Shown here: positions 1-8,057 of the stretch, piece by piece
How the letters are laid out: each line of letters begins with the position of its first letter
How positions within the stretch are numbered: the stretch's first letter is position 1
Assembly: GCA_963777565.1 (NCBI GenBank)
Contig: CAVZQZ010000009.1
Span: 124,001 to 188,000, forward strand
DNA length: 64,000 nucleotides
Origin: CALMEC01 sp963777565
GTDB lineage: Bacteria; Actinomycetota; Thermoleophilia; Miltoncostaeales; Miltoncostaeaceae
Reading direction: 5' to 3'
Notes under the pieces: generated by a model
The model's database searches: none
The model's input: only the letters and a program-made list of their open reading frames with translations
What the model was told of the DNA's origin: nothing
Program-made: the position numbers and the translations under genes

Positions 1-2
1 CG

Positions 3-857
3 GCCGTGGCGTGCCTGCTCGCCGGCGGACATCTCCTCGTCGAGGACGTGCCCGGCGTGGGGAAGACGGTCCTCGCCAAGAGCCTCGCACGGGCGTCCGG
101 CTGCGCCTTCGCACGATTGCAGTGCACCGCGGACCTGCTGCCCTCCGACGTCACCGGCGTGCACGTCTACGATCAGCGCACGCAGACGTTCGACTTCCGC
201 CCCGGCCCGGTCTTCGCGAACTTCCTCCTCGCCGACGAGATCAACCGGGCGTCGCCGAAGACCCAGTCCGCGCTCCTCGAGTCGATGGAGGAGGCGCAGG
301 TCACCATCGACGGGCACACCCGGGCACTCCCGCGCCCGTTCATGGTCGTCGCGACGATGAACCCGATCGAGTACGAAGGGACCTTTCCGCTTCCCGAGGC
401 GCAACTCGACCGCTTCGCGCTCCGGCTGTCGATCGGATACCCCCACGCCGAGCTCGAAGCGAAGATGATCATCGACCTCGCCGGGCACGACCCCGTCGAC
501 GATGTCGCGCCCGTCGCCGACGACGCCCAGATCCGCGCCGCGATCGCCGCCGCCGGCCGCGTGCACGTCGACCCCGCCATCGCGTCGTACATCGTGGAGA
601 TCGTCGACGCGACCCGCCGCGACACCCGGCTGGTGCTCGGAGCCAGCCCCCGCGCAGCGCTGACCCTGCTCAGGGTCGCGAAGGCGGTCGCGCTCATCGA
701 GGGCCGGGGCTACGTCGTGCCTGAGCACGTCAAGTCGGTCGCCGGGGCCGTCCTGGCGCACCGGCTGGTCATGGGCCCGGAGGCGCGCGTGGCGGGGGTG
801 CAGGGCGACACGATCGTCGCGGAGGCCCTCGGTGCCGTCCGGACCCCGGCGCTCTAG
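3..857 (+). CDS. MoxR-family AAA+ ATPase (5' end outside window)
   Basis: This is an AAA+ ATPase of the MoxR family. Members act as chaperones that help assemble or activate secreted or membrane complexes, usually encoded beside DUF58 and transglutaminase genes as here. The visible part begins just before Walker A (GVGKT, about residue 18 of the fragment), followed by Walker B (LLADEINR), sensor 1 (ATMNP) and an LDRF arginine motif. About 30-40 N-terminal residues normally precede Walker A, so the start lies before base 1. The next gene starts inside its last 26 bases, which suggests translational coupling. The substrate is not known. Confidence 0.9.
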   Translation, partial: AVACLLAGGHLLVEDVPGVGKTVLAKSLARASGCAFARLQCTADLLPSDVTGVHVYDQRTQTFDFRPGPVFANFLLADEINRASPKTQSALLESMEEAQVTIDGHTRALPRPFMVVATMNPIEYEGTFPLPEAQLDRFALRLSIGYPHAELEAKMIIDLAGHDPVDDVAPVADDAQIRAAIAAAGRVHVDPAIASYIVEIVDATRRDTRLVLGASPRAALTLLRVAKAVALIEGRGYVVPEHVKSVAGAVLAHRLVMGPEARVAGVQGDTIVAEALGAVRTPAL

Positions 858-2055
858 AAAGCGCCGCCACCCGCGTGCCATCGCCGTCGCCGCGGCGGGC
901 GTCGTCGCCCTGATCGCTGCGGGAGGGTTCGGCACCCCCGCCCTCCGGCCACTCGGCATCGGGATGCTCATCCTCGGGGTCGCCGCGATCGCCCTGGTGG
1001 AGGTCGTTGCGAAGGGACTGCGGATCTCCCGCAGCGTGGACCGCGAGGCTCTGGCCAGCGGCGAGCGTGCGGTCGCGACGGTTCGGCTCACCGGGTGGCC
1101 GGTGCGCAACCGGGCCCTCGGGATCCTCGACTGGGAGATCCGCCCCGGTCTCCCCGAGACCGCCCGCAGCGAGGCTCGCAGGCCAACCTGGCTCGGGTCG
1201 GAGATCCGAGCCGAGTTCCGCTTCTCGGGGCTCCCACGCGGCGAGCACCGGCTCGGACCGCCGGGGGTGGCGATCGCCGATCCATTCGGGCTCGCGCGGG
1301 TCCGGCGCGCGGTCCAGGCCGACGCCACCCTGCTCGTCCTCCCGCGAACCGTGCCAATCGCCGTCCCGTTCTGGGAGTCCGGCGGGGCGCGGCGCGCCGG
1401 GCAGCAGGCGGGGCAGATGCGCGGGCGCTCGGAGCTCGGCGGCATCCGCGACTACGAGCCCGGCGACCCGCTCTCGCTCATCCACTGGGGGCAGACCGCC
1501 CGGCGCGGGAGGCTCCAGACGAAGGAGCTCCAAGGGGAATCGGGCCGCGGGGCGGCGCTCCTCGTCCTCCTCGACGCCCGGGCCGACGCCGGCAATGGCG
1601 GGCCGCCGGACGGACCGTTCGAGGTGGCCGTGTCGGCGGCGGCGAGCCTCGTGGCGATCTGTGCCGCGCGGGGCGACGCGGTGGGGCTGGAGCACACCGC
1701 GGCACGGGCGGTGTCGCTCCCGCTCGGGACGCCCACGGGGGCACTGGAGCGGGAGCTCGCGTTGGTGCGCGACGACGGCGCGCAGGCCATCTCGTTCGCC
1801 CTCCGCGCGGCCATGGGGCGCCACGAGACGCTCCGCACGCTGGTGCTGGTGAGCGCGGGCGGCGATCGCGGCCTGGCGTCCGCGGCAAGTCAGGCACGAG
1901 CCGCCGGGGTGAACCTCGCGGCCGTGCTGGTCGGACCGGCTCGCGCCTTCGCGTCGGATCTCCGCCGCGCCGGAGCGTCGGTGACCGAGGTGGCGGAGGC
2001 TTCCGGTCTCGCGGCGGCGCTGGAGGGAAGCAGGGCTCGTGCGCAACTCGTCTGA
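832..2055 (+). CDS. DUF58 domain protein
   Basis: A 407-residue protein with two N-terminal hydrophobic segments (about residues 15-55) and a cytoplasmic DUF58 domain. The family signature RDYEPGDPLSLIHW lies near residues 203-217. DUF58 proteins have a von Willebrand A-like fold and are partners of MoxR ATPases; their biochemical role is still undefined. The GTG start overlaps the end of the moxR gene and the transglutaminase gene starts 17 bases before this stop, so the three are one operon. The start could be slightly further in, but no better ribosome site is visible. Confidence 0.88.
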   Translation: MPSGPRRSRKRRHPRAIAVAAAGVVALIAAGGFGTPALRPLGIGMLILGVAAIALVEVVAKGLRISRSVDREALASGERAVATVRLTGWPVRNRALGILDWEIRPGLPETARSEARRPTWLGSEIRAEFRFSGLPRGEHRLGPPGVAIADPFGLARVRRAVQADATLLVLPRTVPIAVPFWESGGARRAGQQAGQMRGRSELGGIRDYEPGDPLSLIHWGQTARRGRLQTKELQGESGRGAALLVLLDARADAGNGGPPDGPFEVAVSAAASLVAICAARGDAVGLEHTAARAVSLPLGTPTGALERELALVRDDGAQAISFALRAAMGRHETLRTLVLVSAGGDRGLASAASQARAAGVNLAAVLVGPARAFASDLRRAGASVTEVAEASGLAAALEGSRARAQLV

Positions 2056-4279
2056 TCTCCTGCGCCGTCTGGGCGCACGCGGTCCGATCGTCGCCGCCGG
2101 GCTGCTCCTCACCCTGCTTGCCACCACCTGGTCGGGCCTCTGGGTGGAGCCGCCGCGCGGCCGTCTCGCCCTGGTCACCGCACTCGGCGCCGCGCCCGCG
2201 CTCGTTCGGGTCGCCCGTGTGCGACGTGCGGCGGCCTGGACAACCCTCACCGCACTCCTCGCGGCGGTGTGCGCGCTCGGGGTCGCCGTCGGCGCGAGCC
2301 CGCTGCGCATCGTCACCGCCGACGGTGACGCCTGGTCCGCTCTCGGCGACATCATCCCCAAGGGCCTCGGAAACGCATCGGCGACCCCGCTGCCCCTGTC
2401 GCCCGATCGGCCGCAGGCGCTCTCCGCCCTGCTGCTGCTCATCCTCTGCGGCGCCGCCGCCCTCATCGCCTGGCAGGCGATCGTCGCACGCCGCCCCCTC
2501 ACCGCGATCATCGCGACCGCCGTAGGCCTCGCCTACCGGTGGACCCTGGTGCCACCCGATCGGCCGGTGCTCACCGGCACGGTGACCCTCGTCGTCGCGC
2601 TCGTCGTCTTCCGGCTCGTTGCGCCACGACGGGTCGGCGCGATGCCGGGCCACGGCCGCGCGGGCCTCCTCGGCAGCGTCATCGCGGCCGTCGCCATCCT
2701 TCTCAGCCTCAGTGGGGATGCGACCCCGAACTCCTGGTGGAACTGGCGCGCCTGGGACTTCGGCGGAACGGGAGGGGTGACCTCGATCAACTTTCGACAG
2801 AGCTACGGGCCCCTCACATATCCCGACAACCCGGTCGTGATCGCGCGGGTGGAGTCCGACCAGCCGATCCCGTTGCGGGCGTTCGCGCTCGAGACCTTCG
2901 ACGGACTCTCGTTCGGGCAGGCGTCGTCGCCCAGGGCGGTCGTCGCCGCCAACGGCGGCGTCCGCTTGAACCCCGACACGCGCGGCACCGACGCATCGGT
3001 GGAGCAGCGCGTCACGCTGACCGGCGTTCGCACGCCCTGGCTGCTGGTCGGCGGACGGCCGATCACGGTGAGCGGAATCGGACGGCGCTCGGTGACGATC
3101 CTCGACGACGACTCCATGCGGGTCGAGCCGTCGCTCGGCCTCAAGACGCGATACGTCGTCGACACGCTCGTGCCGAACCCCGGGATCCGCGACCTGATCG
3201 ACGCTGCGCCCTACGGCGACGTCGAGCCCGAGCTTCTCACGGTGGTGCCCGGGCTCGGCGCCGTCCCCGTGCGGGTCCCGGTCTGGCGGAACGGTGAGGC
3301 GCGGCCGGACTCGCTCGACTTCGGGCAGTACGACGGCGTGTACCGCCTCTCGCGGCGGGTGATCGGCAACGCGCGGACCGCGTACGAGGCCGTCAACCGG
3401 GTGGAGGCGTTCGTGCGGGGCAGCCCGTACCGTTACGACGACCGAGCCCCGCGACCCGTCGGGAACCCCGATCTCGTCGACTTCCTGCTGTTCTCCAAGC
3501 GCGGGTACTGCCAGCACTTCGCAGGCGCGATGGCGCTGATGCTCCGCATGAACGGCATCCCGGCGCGCGTCGCCGTGGGCTTCACGTCCGACGCCGGCCG
3601 CTTCGATCCGGACAAATCCTCGTACGAGATCCTCGACCGCGACGCCCACTCCTGGGTCGAGGTCCAGTTCCCCGGCTATGGCTGGATCCCGTTCGACCCC
3701 ACGCCGGGACGCTCCGTCCCCAACAGGACGTCGGTCTCGTCGCCGAACTACACCCGCGACGGCGTGGACATCAGCATCGATCCGGGGATCAGCGCCGCTC
3801 CCGTCCTTCCGACGGCTCCCGACCCGCAGCGCAGCAACGAGGGCGTCCCGTCGGTCGCGAGTCCGTCGTCCGGCGGCTTCAACCGTCGCTGGCTCCTGCT
3901 GATCCCGGGGGTACTGCTCCTCGCCGGGGCGACACCACTCGTCCTCAAGGCCCTGCGCCGCATCCGGCGCCGCCGGGGCGGCGAGCGGGCACGCGTGCTG
4001 GGCGCCGCGCGGGAGCTCGAGTCGCTCCTCGTCGACGCCGGACGTCCCATCGACCCGACGCTGGCGCCGGCGGAGCGTGCCCGGGTCGTGTGGCGCGATC
4101 TCGGTATCGACGCCGAGCGCATCTACGGCCTCGCGTCGAGCGCCCGGTTCGCCCCGGGCGAGCCGCCTACCGGATCGGGCCGTGCCGCCTGGGGCGAGCT
4201 CGCGCGGATCAGGCGCCGACTGGGATGGCGGAGACGCGTCCGGGCCGGCCTCAGCGTGCGGTCCCTCCGGCGCAGCTGA
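2039..4279 (+). CDS. Membrane-bound transglutaminase-like protein (TgpA type)
   Basis: A 746-residue protein. The N-terminal part has several membrane helices (DUF3488-like), followed by an extracytoplasmic transglutaminase/protease core. The catalytic triad is visible as Cys in GYCQHF (about residue 491), His in DAHSWVEV (about 536) and Asp in PFDPTPG (about 552). A further membrane helix (about 620-640) precedes a basic cytoplasmic tail. TgpA-like proteins with MoxR and DUF58 neighbours form a widespread envelope module; substrates are unknown. The GTG start overlaps the DUF58 gene. Confidence 0.88.
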   Translation: MRNSSDLLRRLGARGPIVAAGLLLTLLATTWSGLWVEPPRGRLALVTALGAAPALVRVARVRRAAAWTTLTALLAAVCALGVAVGASPLRIVTADGDAWSALGDIIPKGLGNASATPLPLSPDRPQALSALLLLILCGAAALIAWQAIVARRPLTAIIATAVGLAYRWTLVPPDRPVLTGTVTLVVALVVFRLVAPRRVGAMPGHGRAGLLGSVIAAVAILLSLSGDATPNSWWNWRAWDFGGTGGVTSINFRQSYGPLTYPDNPVVIARVESDQPIPLRAFALETFDGLSFGQASSPRAVVAANGGVRLNPDTRGTDASVEQRVTLTGVRTPWLLVGGRPITVSGIGRRSVTILDDDSMRVEPSLGLKTRYVVDTLVPNPGIRDLIDAAPYGDVEPELLTVVPGLGAVPVRVPVWRNGEARPDSLDFGQYDGVYRLSRRVIGNARTAYEAVNRVEAFVRGSPYRYDDRAPRPVGNPDLVDFLLFSKRGYCQHFAGAMALMLRMNGIPARVAVGFTSDAGRFDPDKSSYEILDRDAHSWVEVQFPGYGWIPFDPTPGRSVPNRTSVSSPNYTRDGVDISIDPGISAAPVLPTAPDPQRSNEGVPSVASPSSGGFNRRWLLLIPGVLLLAGATPLVLKALRRIRRRRGGERARVLGAARELESLLVDAGRPIDPTLAPAERARVVWRDLGIDAERIYGLASSARFAPGEPPTGSGRAAWGELARIRRRLGWRRRVRAGLSVRSLRRS

Positions 4280-4295
4280 GCCGTGGTCGCTTCGC

Positions 4296-4301
4296 TACGC
4301 T
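4296..4301 (+). promoter_or_regulatory. -10 box TACGCT of a leaderless-type promoter
   Basis: TACGCT is followed by exactly six bases and then the GTG of the TPR gene. That puts the expected transcription start at or next to the start codon, and no Shine-Dalgarno sequence fits. The same arrangement recurs in this window (see findings). Confidence 0.55.
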
Positions 4302-4307
4302 GATTAC

Positions 4308-4637
4308 GTGGACCAGGGGTTCGAGGCATACGAGTACTACTGCCGGGGGCACGAGCTCCTGGAGAGCCGCGACTTCCGCGCGGCGTCGGTCGCGCTCGAG
4401 CGCGCCAAACGTCTCGAGCCGAACAAAGGATCCATCCGGGAGGCGCTCGGCCGGGCGTACCTCTCGTCGCGCGCGTACCGGCGCGCCGCCGAGGAGTTCG
4501 CGAAGGCCGTCGAGCTCGCGCCAACCGACCACTACGCCCATTTCGGACTCGGCCGCGCCCTCGAGCGGCTCGGAGACCTGGCCGCCGCGCGGCGCCACTA
4601 CAAGCTCGCCCGCTGCTTCGGGAGCAACCTGGTCTAG
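4308..4637 (+). CDS. Small TPR-repeat protein
   Basis: A 109-residue protein made almost entirely of two to three tetratricopeptide repeats (for example the segment ending LERAKRLEPNK, and FAKAVELAPTDHYAHFGLG). TPR units mediate protein-protein contacts; no catalytic domain is present and the partner is unknown. The GTG at 4308 was chosen because the repeat pattern begins right after it and a TACGCT -10 box lies six bases upstream. Longer in-frame versions would run back into the transglutaminase gene. It converges on the YbjN-like gene, with only three bases between the stops. Confidence 0.75.
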   Translation: MDQGFEAYEYYCRGHELLESRDFRAASVALERAKRLEPNKGSIREALGRAYLSSRAYRRAAEEFAKAVELAPTDHYAHFGLGRALERLGDLAAARRHYKLARCFGSNLV

Positions 4638-4640
4638 CAC

Positions 4641-5087
4641 CTACGCGTCCCGGGGCTCTGCGAAGCTCGGCGGGGGCGCGCCGACCACGACGCCGTCGGG
4701 CACGTCGAAGCCGGTCCGCAGCACGCCCTCGTACACCTCGTCGACCAGCACGGACAGCGCTCCCAGGAGCCCGTCGAGCGCATCGGCCGAGCGCTCGTCG
4801 AGCGGAGCGTCGGCGAGCGCGTAGATGTCGCCGGCGTCGTCCAGGGCGAACCGCCAGTCGCGCGTGGAGAAGTTCTTGCGCAGGAGTCGCCGAAAGACGT
4901 CGACGTGCGCTCGGTCCGGCGCACGGATGAGAAACGCACGGAGCATCAGGGTCCGCTCGGAGGCCGTGATCTGGGCGGCGACATTTCCGCGTTTGGCGCA
5001 GGGCACGTGGACGACCCATCCGCCGCCCGCCGCCGGATGCCCCTCGACACCGAGATCCTTCATGAGCTCTGCGACGGGGTCGCCCAC
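4641..5087 (-). CDS. YbjN-domain protein
   Basis: A 148-residue soluble protein that looks like the YbjN family (type III secretion chaperone-like fold): an N-terminal alpha/beta half with a GGGWVVHVPC strand, a central LLRKNFSTRDWRFALDD element typical of the family, and a C-terminal helix. Function in actinobacteria is not established. The gene is alone on the minus strand between the TPR gene and dtd, starting with GTG. It could also be labelled a sensory-transduction regulator-like hypothetical. Confidence 0.7.
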   Translation of the reverse strand: MGDPVAELMKDLGVEGHPAAGGGWVVHVPCAKRGNVAAQITASERTLMLRAFLIRAPDRAHVDVFRRLLRKNFSTRDWRFALDDAGDIYALADAPLDERSADALDGLLGALSVLVDEVYEGVLRTGFDVPDGVVVGAPPPSFAEPRDA

Positions 5088-5249
5088 GCAACGATCCTAG
5101 TGGCCGTCGACGCCTCAAGCCGGCTCATGATTTCGGCCATCGACTCGCTGACCGACGGCCGCGGCATCGCCGTCGAGATGTTCGCCTCGATCGGTTGACG
5201 CATTCCGGGCGCCTGGCGGCCTCGGTGCGCAACGCCGGCACCCGGGCTC

Positions 5250-5255
5250 TACGAT
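5250..5255 (+). promoter_or_regulatory. -10 box TACGAT of a leaderless-type promoter (dtd)
   Basis: TACGAT, a six-base spacer, then the dtd GTG at 5262. No Shine-Dalgarno sequence is present upstream of the GTG. Confidence 0.6.
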
Positions 5256-5261
5256 CCGCCG

Positions 5262-5702
5262 GTGCGGATCGTGCTGCAGCGCGTGGTCGAGGCGTCGGTC
5301 ACCGTCGACGGAAGGATTGTCGCGACGATTGGCCCCGGGCTCGTCGCGCTGGTCGGCGTCGCGGCCGGCGACTCGCACGAGGTCGCACAACGGCTGGCGC
5401 GCAAGACCGCCCACCTTCGGGTCTTCGACGACGGATCCGGCCCGGAGCGTTCGGTGGGCGACGTCGGCGGCGAGGTGCTGGTCGTGAGCCAGTTCACCCT
5501 GCTCGCCGACACCCGGCGTGGGAACCGCCCCTCGTGGTCCGGGGCCGCGACCGCGGACGAGGCGGAGGGGCTCGTCGCCGCCTATGCGGATGCCCTCGCC
5601 GCCGAGGGAGTGCCGGTCGCCACCGGGCGGTTCGGGAGCCGGATGACCGTGCGAATCGCCAACCAGGGCCCGCTCACGATCCTGCTCGACAGCGCCACCT
5701 GA
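5262..5702 (+). CDS. dtd: D-aminoacyl-tRNA deacylase
   Basis: A 146-residue cytoplasmic enzyme that hydrolyses D-aminoacyl (and glycyl-tRNA-Ala) esters to recycle mischarged tRNA. The diagnostic motifs are present: SQFTLLAD with the active-site Thr near residue 80, and the C-terminal NQGPLTILL motif (N-x-G-P-x-T). Length matches the family. The GTG start gives MRIVLQRV, the canonical DTD N-terminus. It is probably monocistronic, with its own leaderless-type promoter and a separate promoter for rimP downstream. Confidence 0.95.
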   Translation: MRIVLQRVVEASVTVDGRIVATIGPGLVALVGVAAGDSHEVAQRLARKTAHLRVFDDGSGPERSVGDVGGEVLVVSQFTLLADTRRGNRPSWSGAATADEAEGLVAAYADALAAEGVPVATGRFGSRMTVRIANQGPLTILLDSAT

Positions 5703-5729
5703 CCCCGGTCGGGGAAAGCGGCGGCGTGC

Positions 5730-5735
5730 TATTGT
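5730..5735 (+). promoter_or_regulatory. Possible -10 box (TATTGT) of the rimP-nusA operon
   Basis: TATTGT lies 28 bases past the dtd stop and would start a leader of about 70 nt that carries the hairpin at 5772-5796. No good -35 is visible. Confidence 0.4.
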
Positions 5736-5771
5736 CGCCGGTGCTTCAAGCAATCAAAGTTGGTTCGCGAG

Positions 5772-5796
5772 AAGTGGGTGTCGAGCCCACTTTTTT
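5772..5796 (+). terminator. Attenuator-like intrinsic terminator in the rimP leader
   Basis: A perfect 7-bp stem (AAGTGGG at 5772-5778 with CCCACTT at 5786-5792), a 7-nt loop and a run of six T from 5791. It sits 17 bases before the rimP ATG and after the likely promoter, so it would terminate the operon's own leader. This is the only hairpin with a T-tract that I found in the window. In other bacteria the nusA operon is autoregulated through its leader; regulation here is inferred. Confidence 0.65.
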
Positions 5797-5813
5797 ATTG
5801 GGCGAAAGGGGAG

Positions 5814-6278
5814 ATGACGACGACGGCAACGGGCCACGAGGCCATCGAACTCGAGGTCGAGGCGCAGCTCTCACGTGAGCTGCCTGATGTCGACCTGCGC
5901 GAGGTGCAGGTCGTGGGCTCCGCGACCAACGGCACCCTGCGGGTCGTCATCGACCATGCCGACGGCGTCGACCACGCCCTGTGCGTCGCCACCACGCGCG
6001 CCCTGGAGCGGGCGGGGCTGCTCGACCGCTTCGGCATCGAGGTGTCGTCGCCCGGTCCGAAGCCGCCCCTTCGCACCACGGGCCACTATCGCGAGGCGAT
6101 CGGGCGGCGCGTCGCGCTTCGCGTCGCGGTCGAGGGCGCACAACGCGCCCGGTCAGTCACCGGTACCCTCACCTCGGTCGACGACGACCGTGTCGAGGTG
6201 GCCACCGCAGACGGGTCCACGTGGATTTCTACCGGGGCGATCCGCCGCGCCCGCGTCGTCGGAGGGAGCGAGTCGTGA
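5814..6278 (+). CDS. rimP: Ribosome maturation factor RimP
   Basis: A 154-residue cytoplasmic factor for 30S subunit assembly. The N-terminal alpha/beta domain ends in a pattern close to EVSSPGPKPPLR, the conserved SPG motif of RimP, and a small beta domain follows (VTGTLTSVDDD). The ATG at 5814 follows a GGGGAG site. A longer GTG version would start inside the leader hairpin and is rejected. The stop overlaps the nusA GTG by four bases, the usual coupling in the rimP-nusA pair. Confidence 0.92.
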   Translation: MTTTATGHEAIELEVEAQLSRELPDVDLREVQVVGSATNGTLRVVIDHADGVDHALCVATTRALERAGLLDRFGIEVSSPGPKPPLRTTGHYREAIGRRVALRVAVEGAQRARSVTGTLTSVDDDRVEVATADGSTWISTGAIRRARVVGGSES

Positions 6279-7759
6279 ACAGGGAGATCCTCGAGGCCAT
6301 CAAGATGATCGAGCGCGAGAAGGGCATCAGCTCCGAGACGCTGATCCTCGCGCTCGAAGACGCACTGCTGGCGGCCTACAAGAAGACGCCGGGCGCCGCC
6401 GAGTTCGCCCGGATCGTGATCGACCGCGACGAGGGCGACATGCGGGTGCTGCAACTCGTCCTCGACGAGGACGAGGAGCCCCGCACGCTCCCCGTCGAGG
6501 AGCCGGAATGGCCCGAGGGCGGCCCGCCCGAGGACTACGTCCCGCCGCCACCCGAGATCGACTGGTCGGCCTACGACGAGGCCGAACTCGAGGAGGTCGA
6601 CGTCAGCACCGACAACTTCGGTCGCATCGCCGCGCAGACGGCCAAGCAGGTCGTGCTGCAGCGCATCCGCGAGGCCGAGCGCGAGATGATGTACGAGGAG
6701 TACGTCGACCGCGTCGGCGACGTGGTCACCGGGATCATCCAGCAGTCGGACTCCCGGTACACGCTGGTCGACCTCGGCCGGGTCGAGGCGCTTCTCCCCG
6801 AGAGCGAGCAGGTCCGCGGCGAGCGCTACGACCACGGCGCCCGTATCAAGGCCGTGATCGTCAAGGTCCAGCACTCCACCAAGGGACCCCAGGTCATCGT
6901 GAGCCGCCGCTCCGACGAGCTCATCAAGCGCCTGTTCGAGCTCGAGGTGCCCGAGATGGCCGACGGGCTCGTGGAGATCCGCGCCGTGGCCCGCGAAGCC
7001 GGATGGCGCTGCAAGATCGCGGTGGTGTCCCGGGCCCAGGGCGTCGACCCCGTCGGCGCGTGCGTCGGTCCCCGCGGCTCCCGCGTGCGGATGGTCGTCA
7101 GCGAGCTGCGCGGCGAGAAGATCGACATCATCCCGTTCAACGACGAGCCGGCCCGCTTCGTCGCGAAGGCGCTGTCGCCCGCCCGCGTGCGCGAGGTCCT
7201 CGTCGACGACGAGAACCGCCAGGCCACCGTCGTGGTGCCCGACGACCAGCTCTCGCTCGCGATCGGCAAAGAGGGTATGAACGCTCGGCTCGCCGCGCGC
7301 CTGACGGGATGGCGGATCGACATCAAGAGCGAGTCGACCTTCGCCCTCGAAGAGTCGGCATCCGAGTACGGCGGCGGGGAGGGAGAGCTTCAGCGATGCG
7401 CGGCGCTGCTGCGGAACGGGAAGCGCTGCGTCAACGCGGCGGTGCCCGGCACCCGGTACTGCAGTCTGCCCGCACACGCCCGGCTCGCCGAGATGGAGTC
7501 CCAGGGCATCGACATCGCCCCCGACCAGGCCGTCGGCGCCGGCGGAGCGACCGAGCAGCAAGCGGTCGAGGCGGCGGCGCCGGCCGCGCCCGAGGCGGAG
7601 CCCGCAGCGGGCGAGCCGACCGGCGAGGCCGCGCCTGTCGCCGGAGTGACCGATGAGGCGGACGCGAACGGCGCTGCGCCGTCGGGGGACGGGGCGGGGG
7701 AGGCGCCGCCCGACGAGCGCGTCGAGGTCGCCGCGGAGTCTGGGGAGGAGCCGTCGTAG
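6275..7759 (+). CDS. nusA: Transcription elongation/termination factor NusA with C-terminal cysteine module
   Basis: A 494-residue protein that binds RNA polymerase and nascent RNA. In order: N-terminal domain (residues 1 to about 150), S1 domain (GDVVTGIIQQ onward), then two KH domains including GACVGPRGSRVRMV and LAIGKEGMNARLAARL. After the KH domains (about residue 370) comes a Cys/His segment, LQRCAALLRNGKRC followed by YCSLPAH, which looks like a small zinc-binding knuckle. The last 80 or so residues are an Ala/Pro/Glu-rich acidic tail. The GTG start overlaps rimP. The Cys module is not part of classical NusA. Confidence 0.95.
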   Translation: MNREILEAIKMIEREKGISSETLILALEDALLAAYKKTPGAAEFARIVIDRDEGDMRVLQLVLDEDEEPRTLPVEEPEWPEGGPPEDYVPPPPEIDWSAYDEAELEEVDVSTDNFGRIAAQTAKQVVLQRIREAEREMMYEEYVDRVGDVVTGIIQQSDSRYTLVDLGRVEALLPESEQVRGERYDHGARIKAVIVKVQHSTKGPQVIVSRRSDELIKRLFELEVPEMADGLVEIRAVAREAGWRCKIAVVSRAQGVDPVGACVGPRGSRVRMVVSELRGEKIDIIPFNDEPARFVAKALSPARVREVLVDDENRQATVVVPDDQLSLAIGKEGMNARLAARLTGWRIDIKSESTFALEESASEYGGGEGELQRCAALLRNGKRCVNAAVPGTRYCSLPAHARLAEMESQGIDIAPDQAVGAGGATEQQAVEAAAPAAPEAEPAAGEPTGEAAPVAGVTDEADANGAAPSGDGAGEAPPDERVEVAAESGEEPS

Positions 7760-7772
7760 CGCACGAATCAAG

Positions 7773-8045
7773 ATGGTGGGCACAACACACGTCCCGGAGC
7801 GCCGGTGCCTCGGATGCGGCGAGCGCGGGCCGAAGCCGTCGCTCCGGCGGTTCGTCGCCCTCCCCGGGCCGGATGGCCACGAGCTCGTGCGCGACATCTC
7901 CGGCCGGCGGGGCGGACGCGGCTTGTACGTGTGCGCGAACCGCACGTGCTTCGAGCTGGCGCTGGACCGGCGAGCCTTCCATCGCGGCGCCCGGATCACG
8001 GGCGGACGCCTCGCCGTGGACCCGTCGCTGGCGGACGACGCCTGA
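7773..8045 (+). CDS. YlxR family RNA-binding protein (RnpM-like)
   Basis: A 90-residue protein between nusA and infB, the standard position of ylxR. It has the family start PERRCLGCGERGPK and the second pair of conserved residues in GRGLYVCANRTCFELA. YlxR/RnpM binds RNA and has been reported in Bacillus to modulate RNase P. ATG at 7773 and GTG at 7776 are both possible starts; 7773 is used. Only 12 bases separate its stop from the infB ATG. Confidence 0.9.
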   Translation: MVGTTHVPERRCLGCGERGPKPSLRRFVALPGPDGHELVRDISGRRGGRGLYVCANRTCFELALDRRAFHRGARITGGRLAVDPSLADDA

Positions 8046-8057
8046 AGCTGAGGGGGG

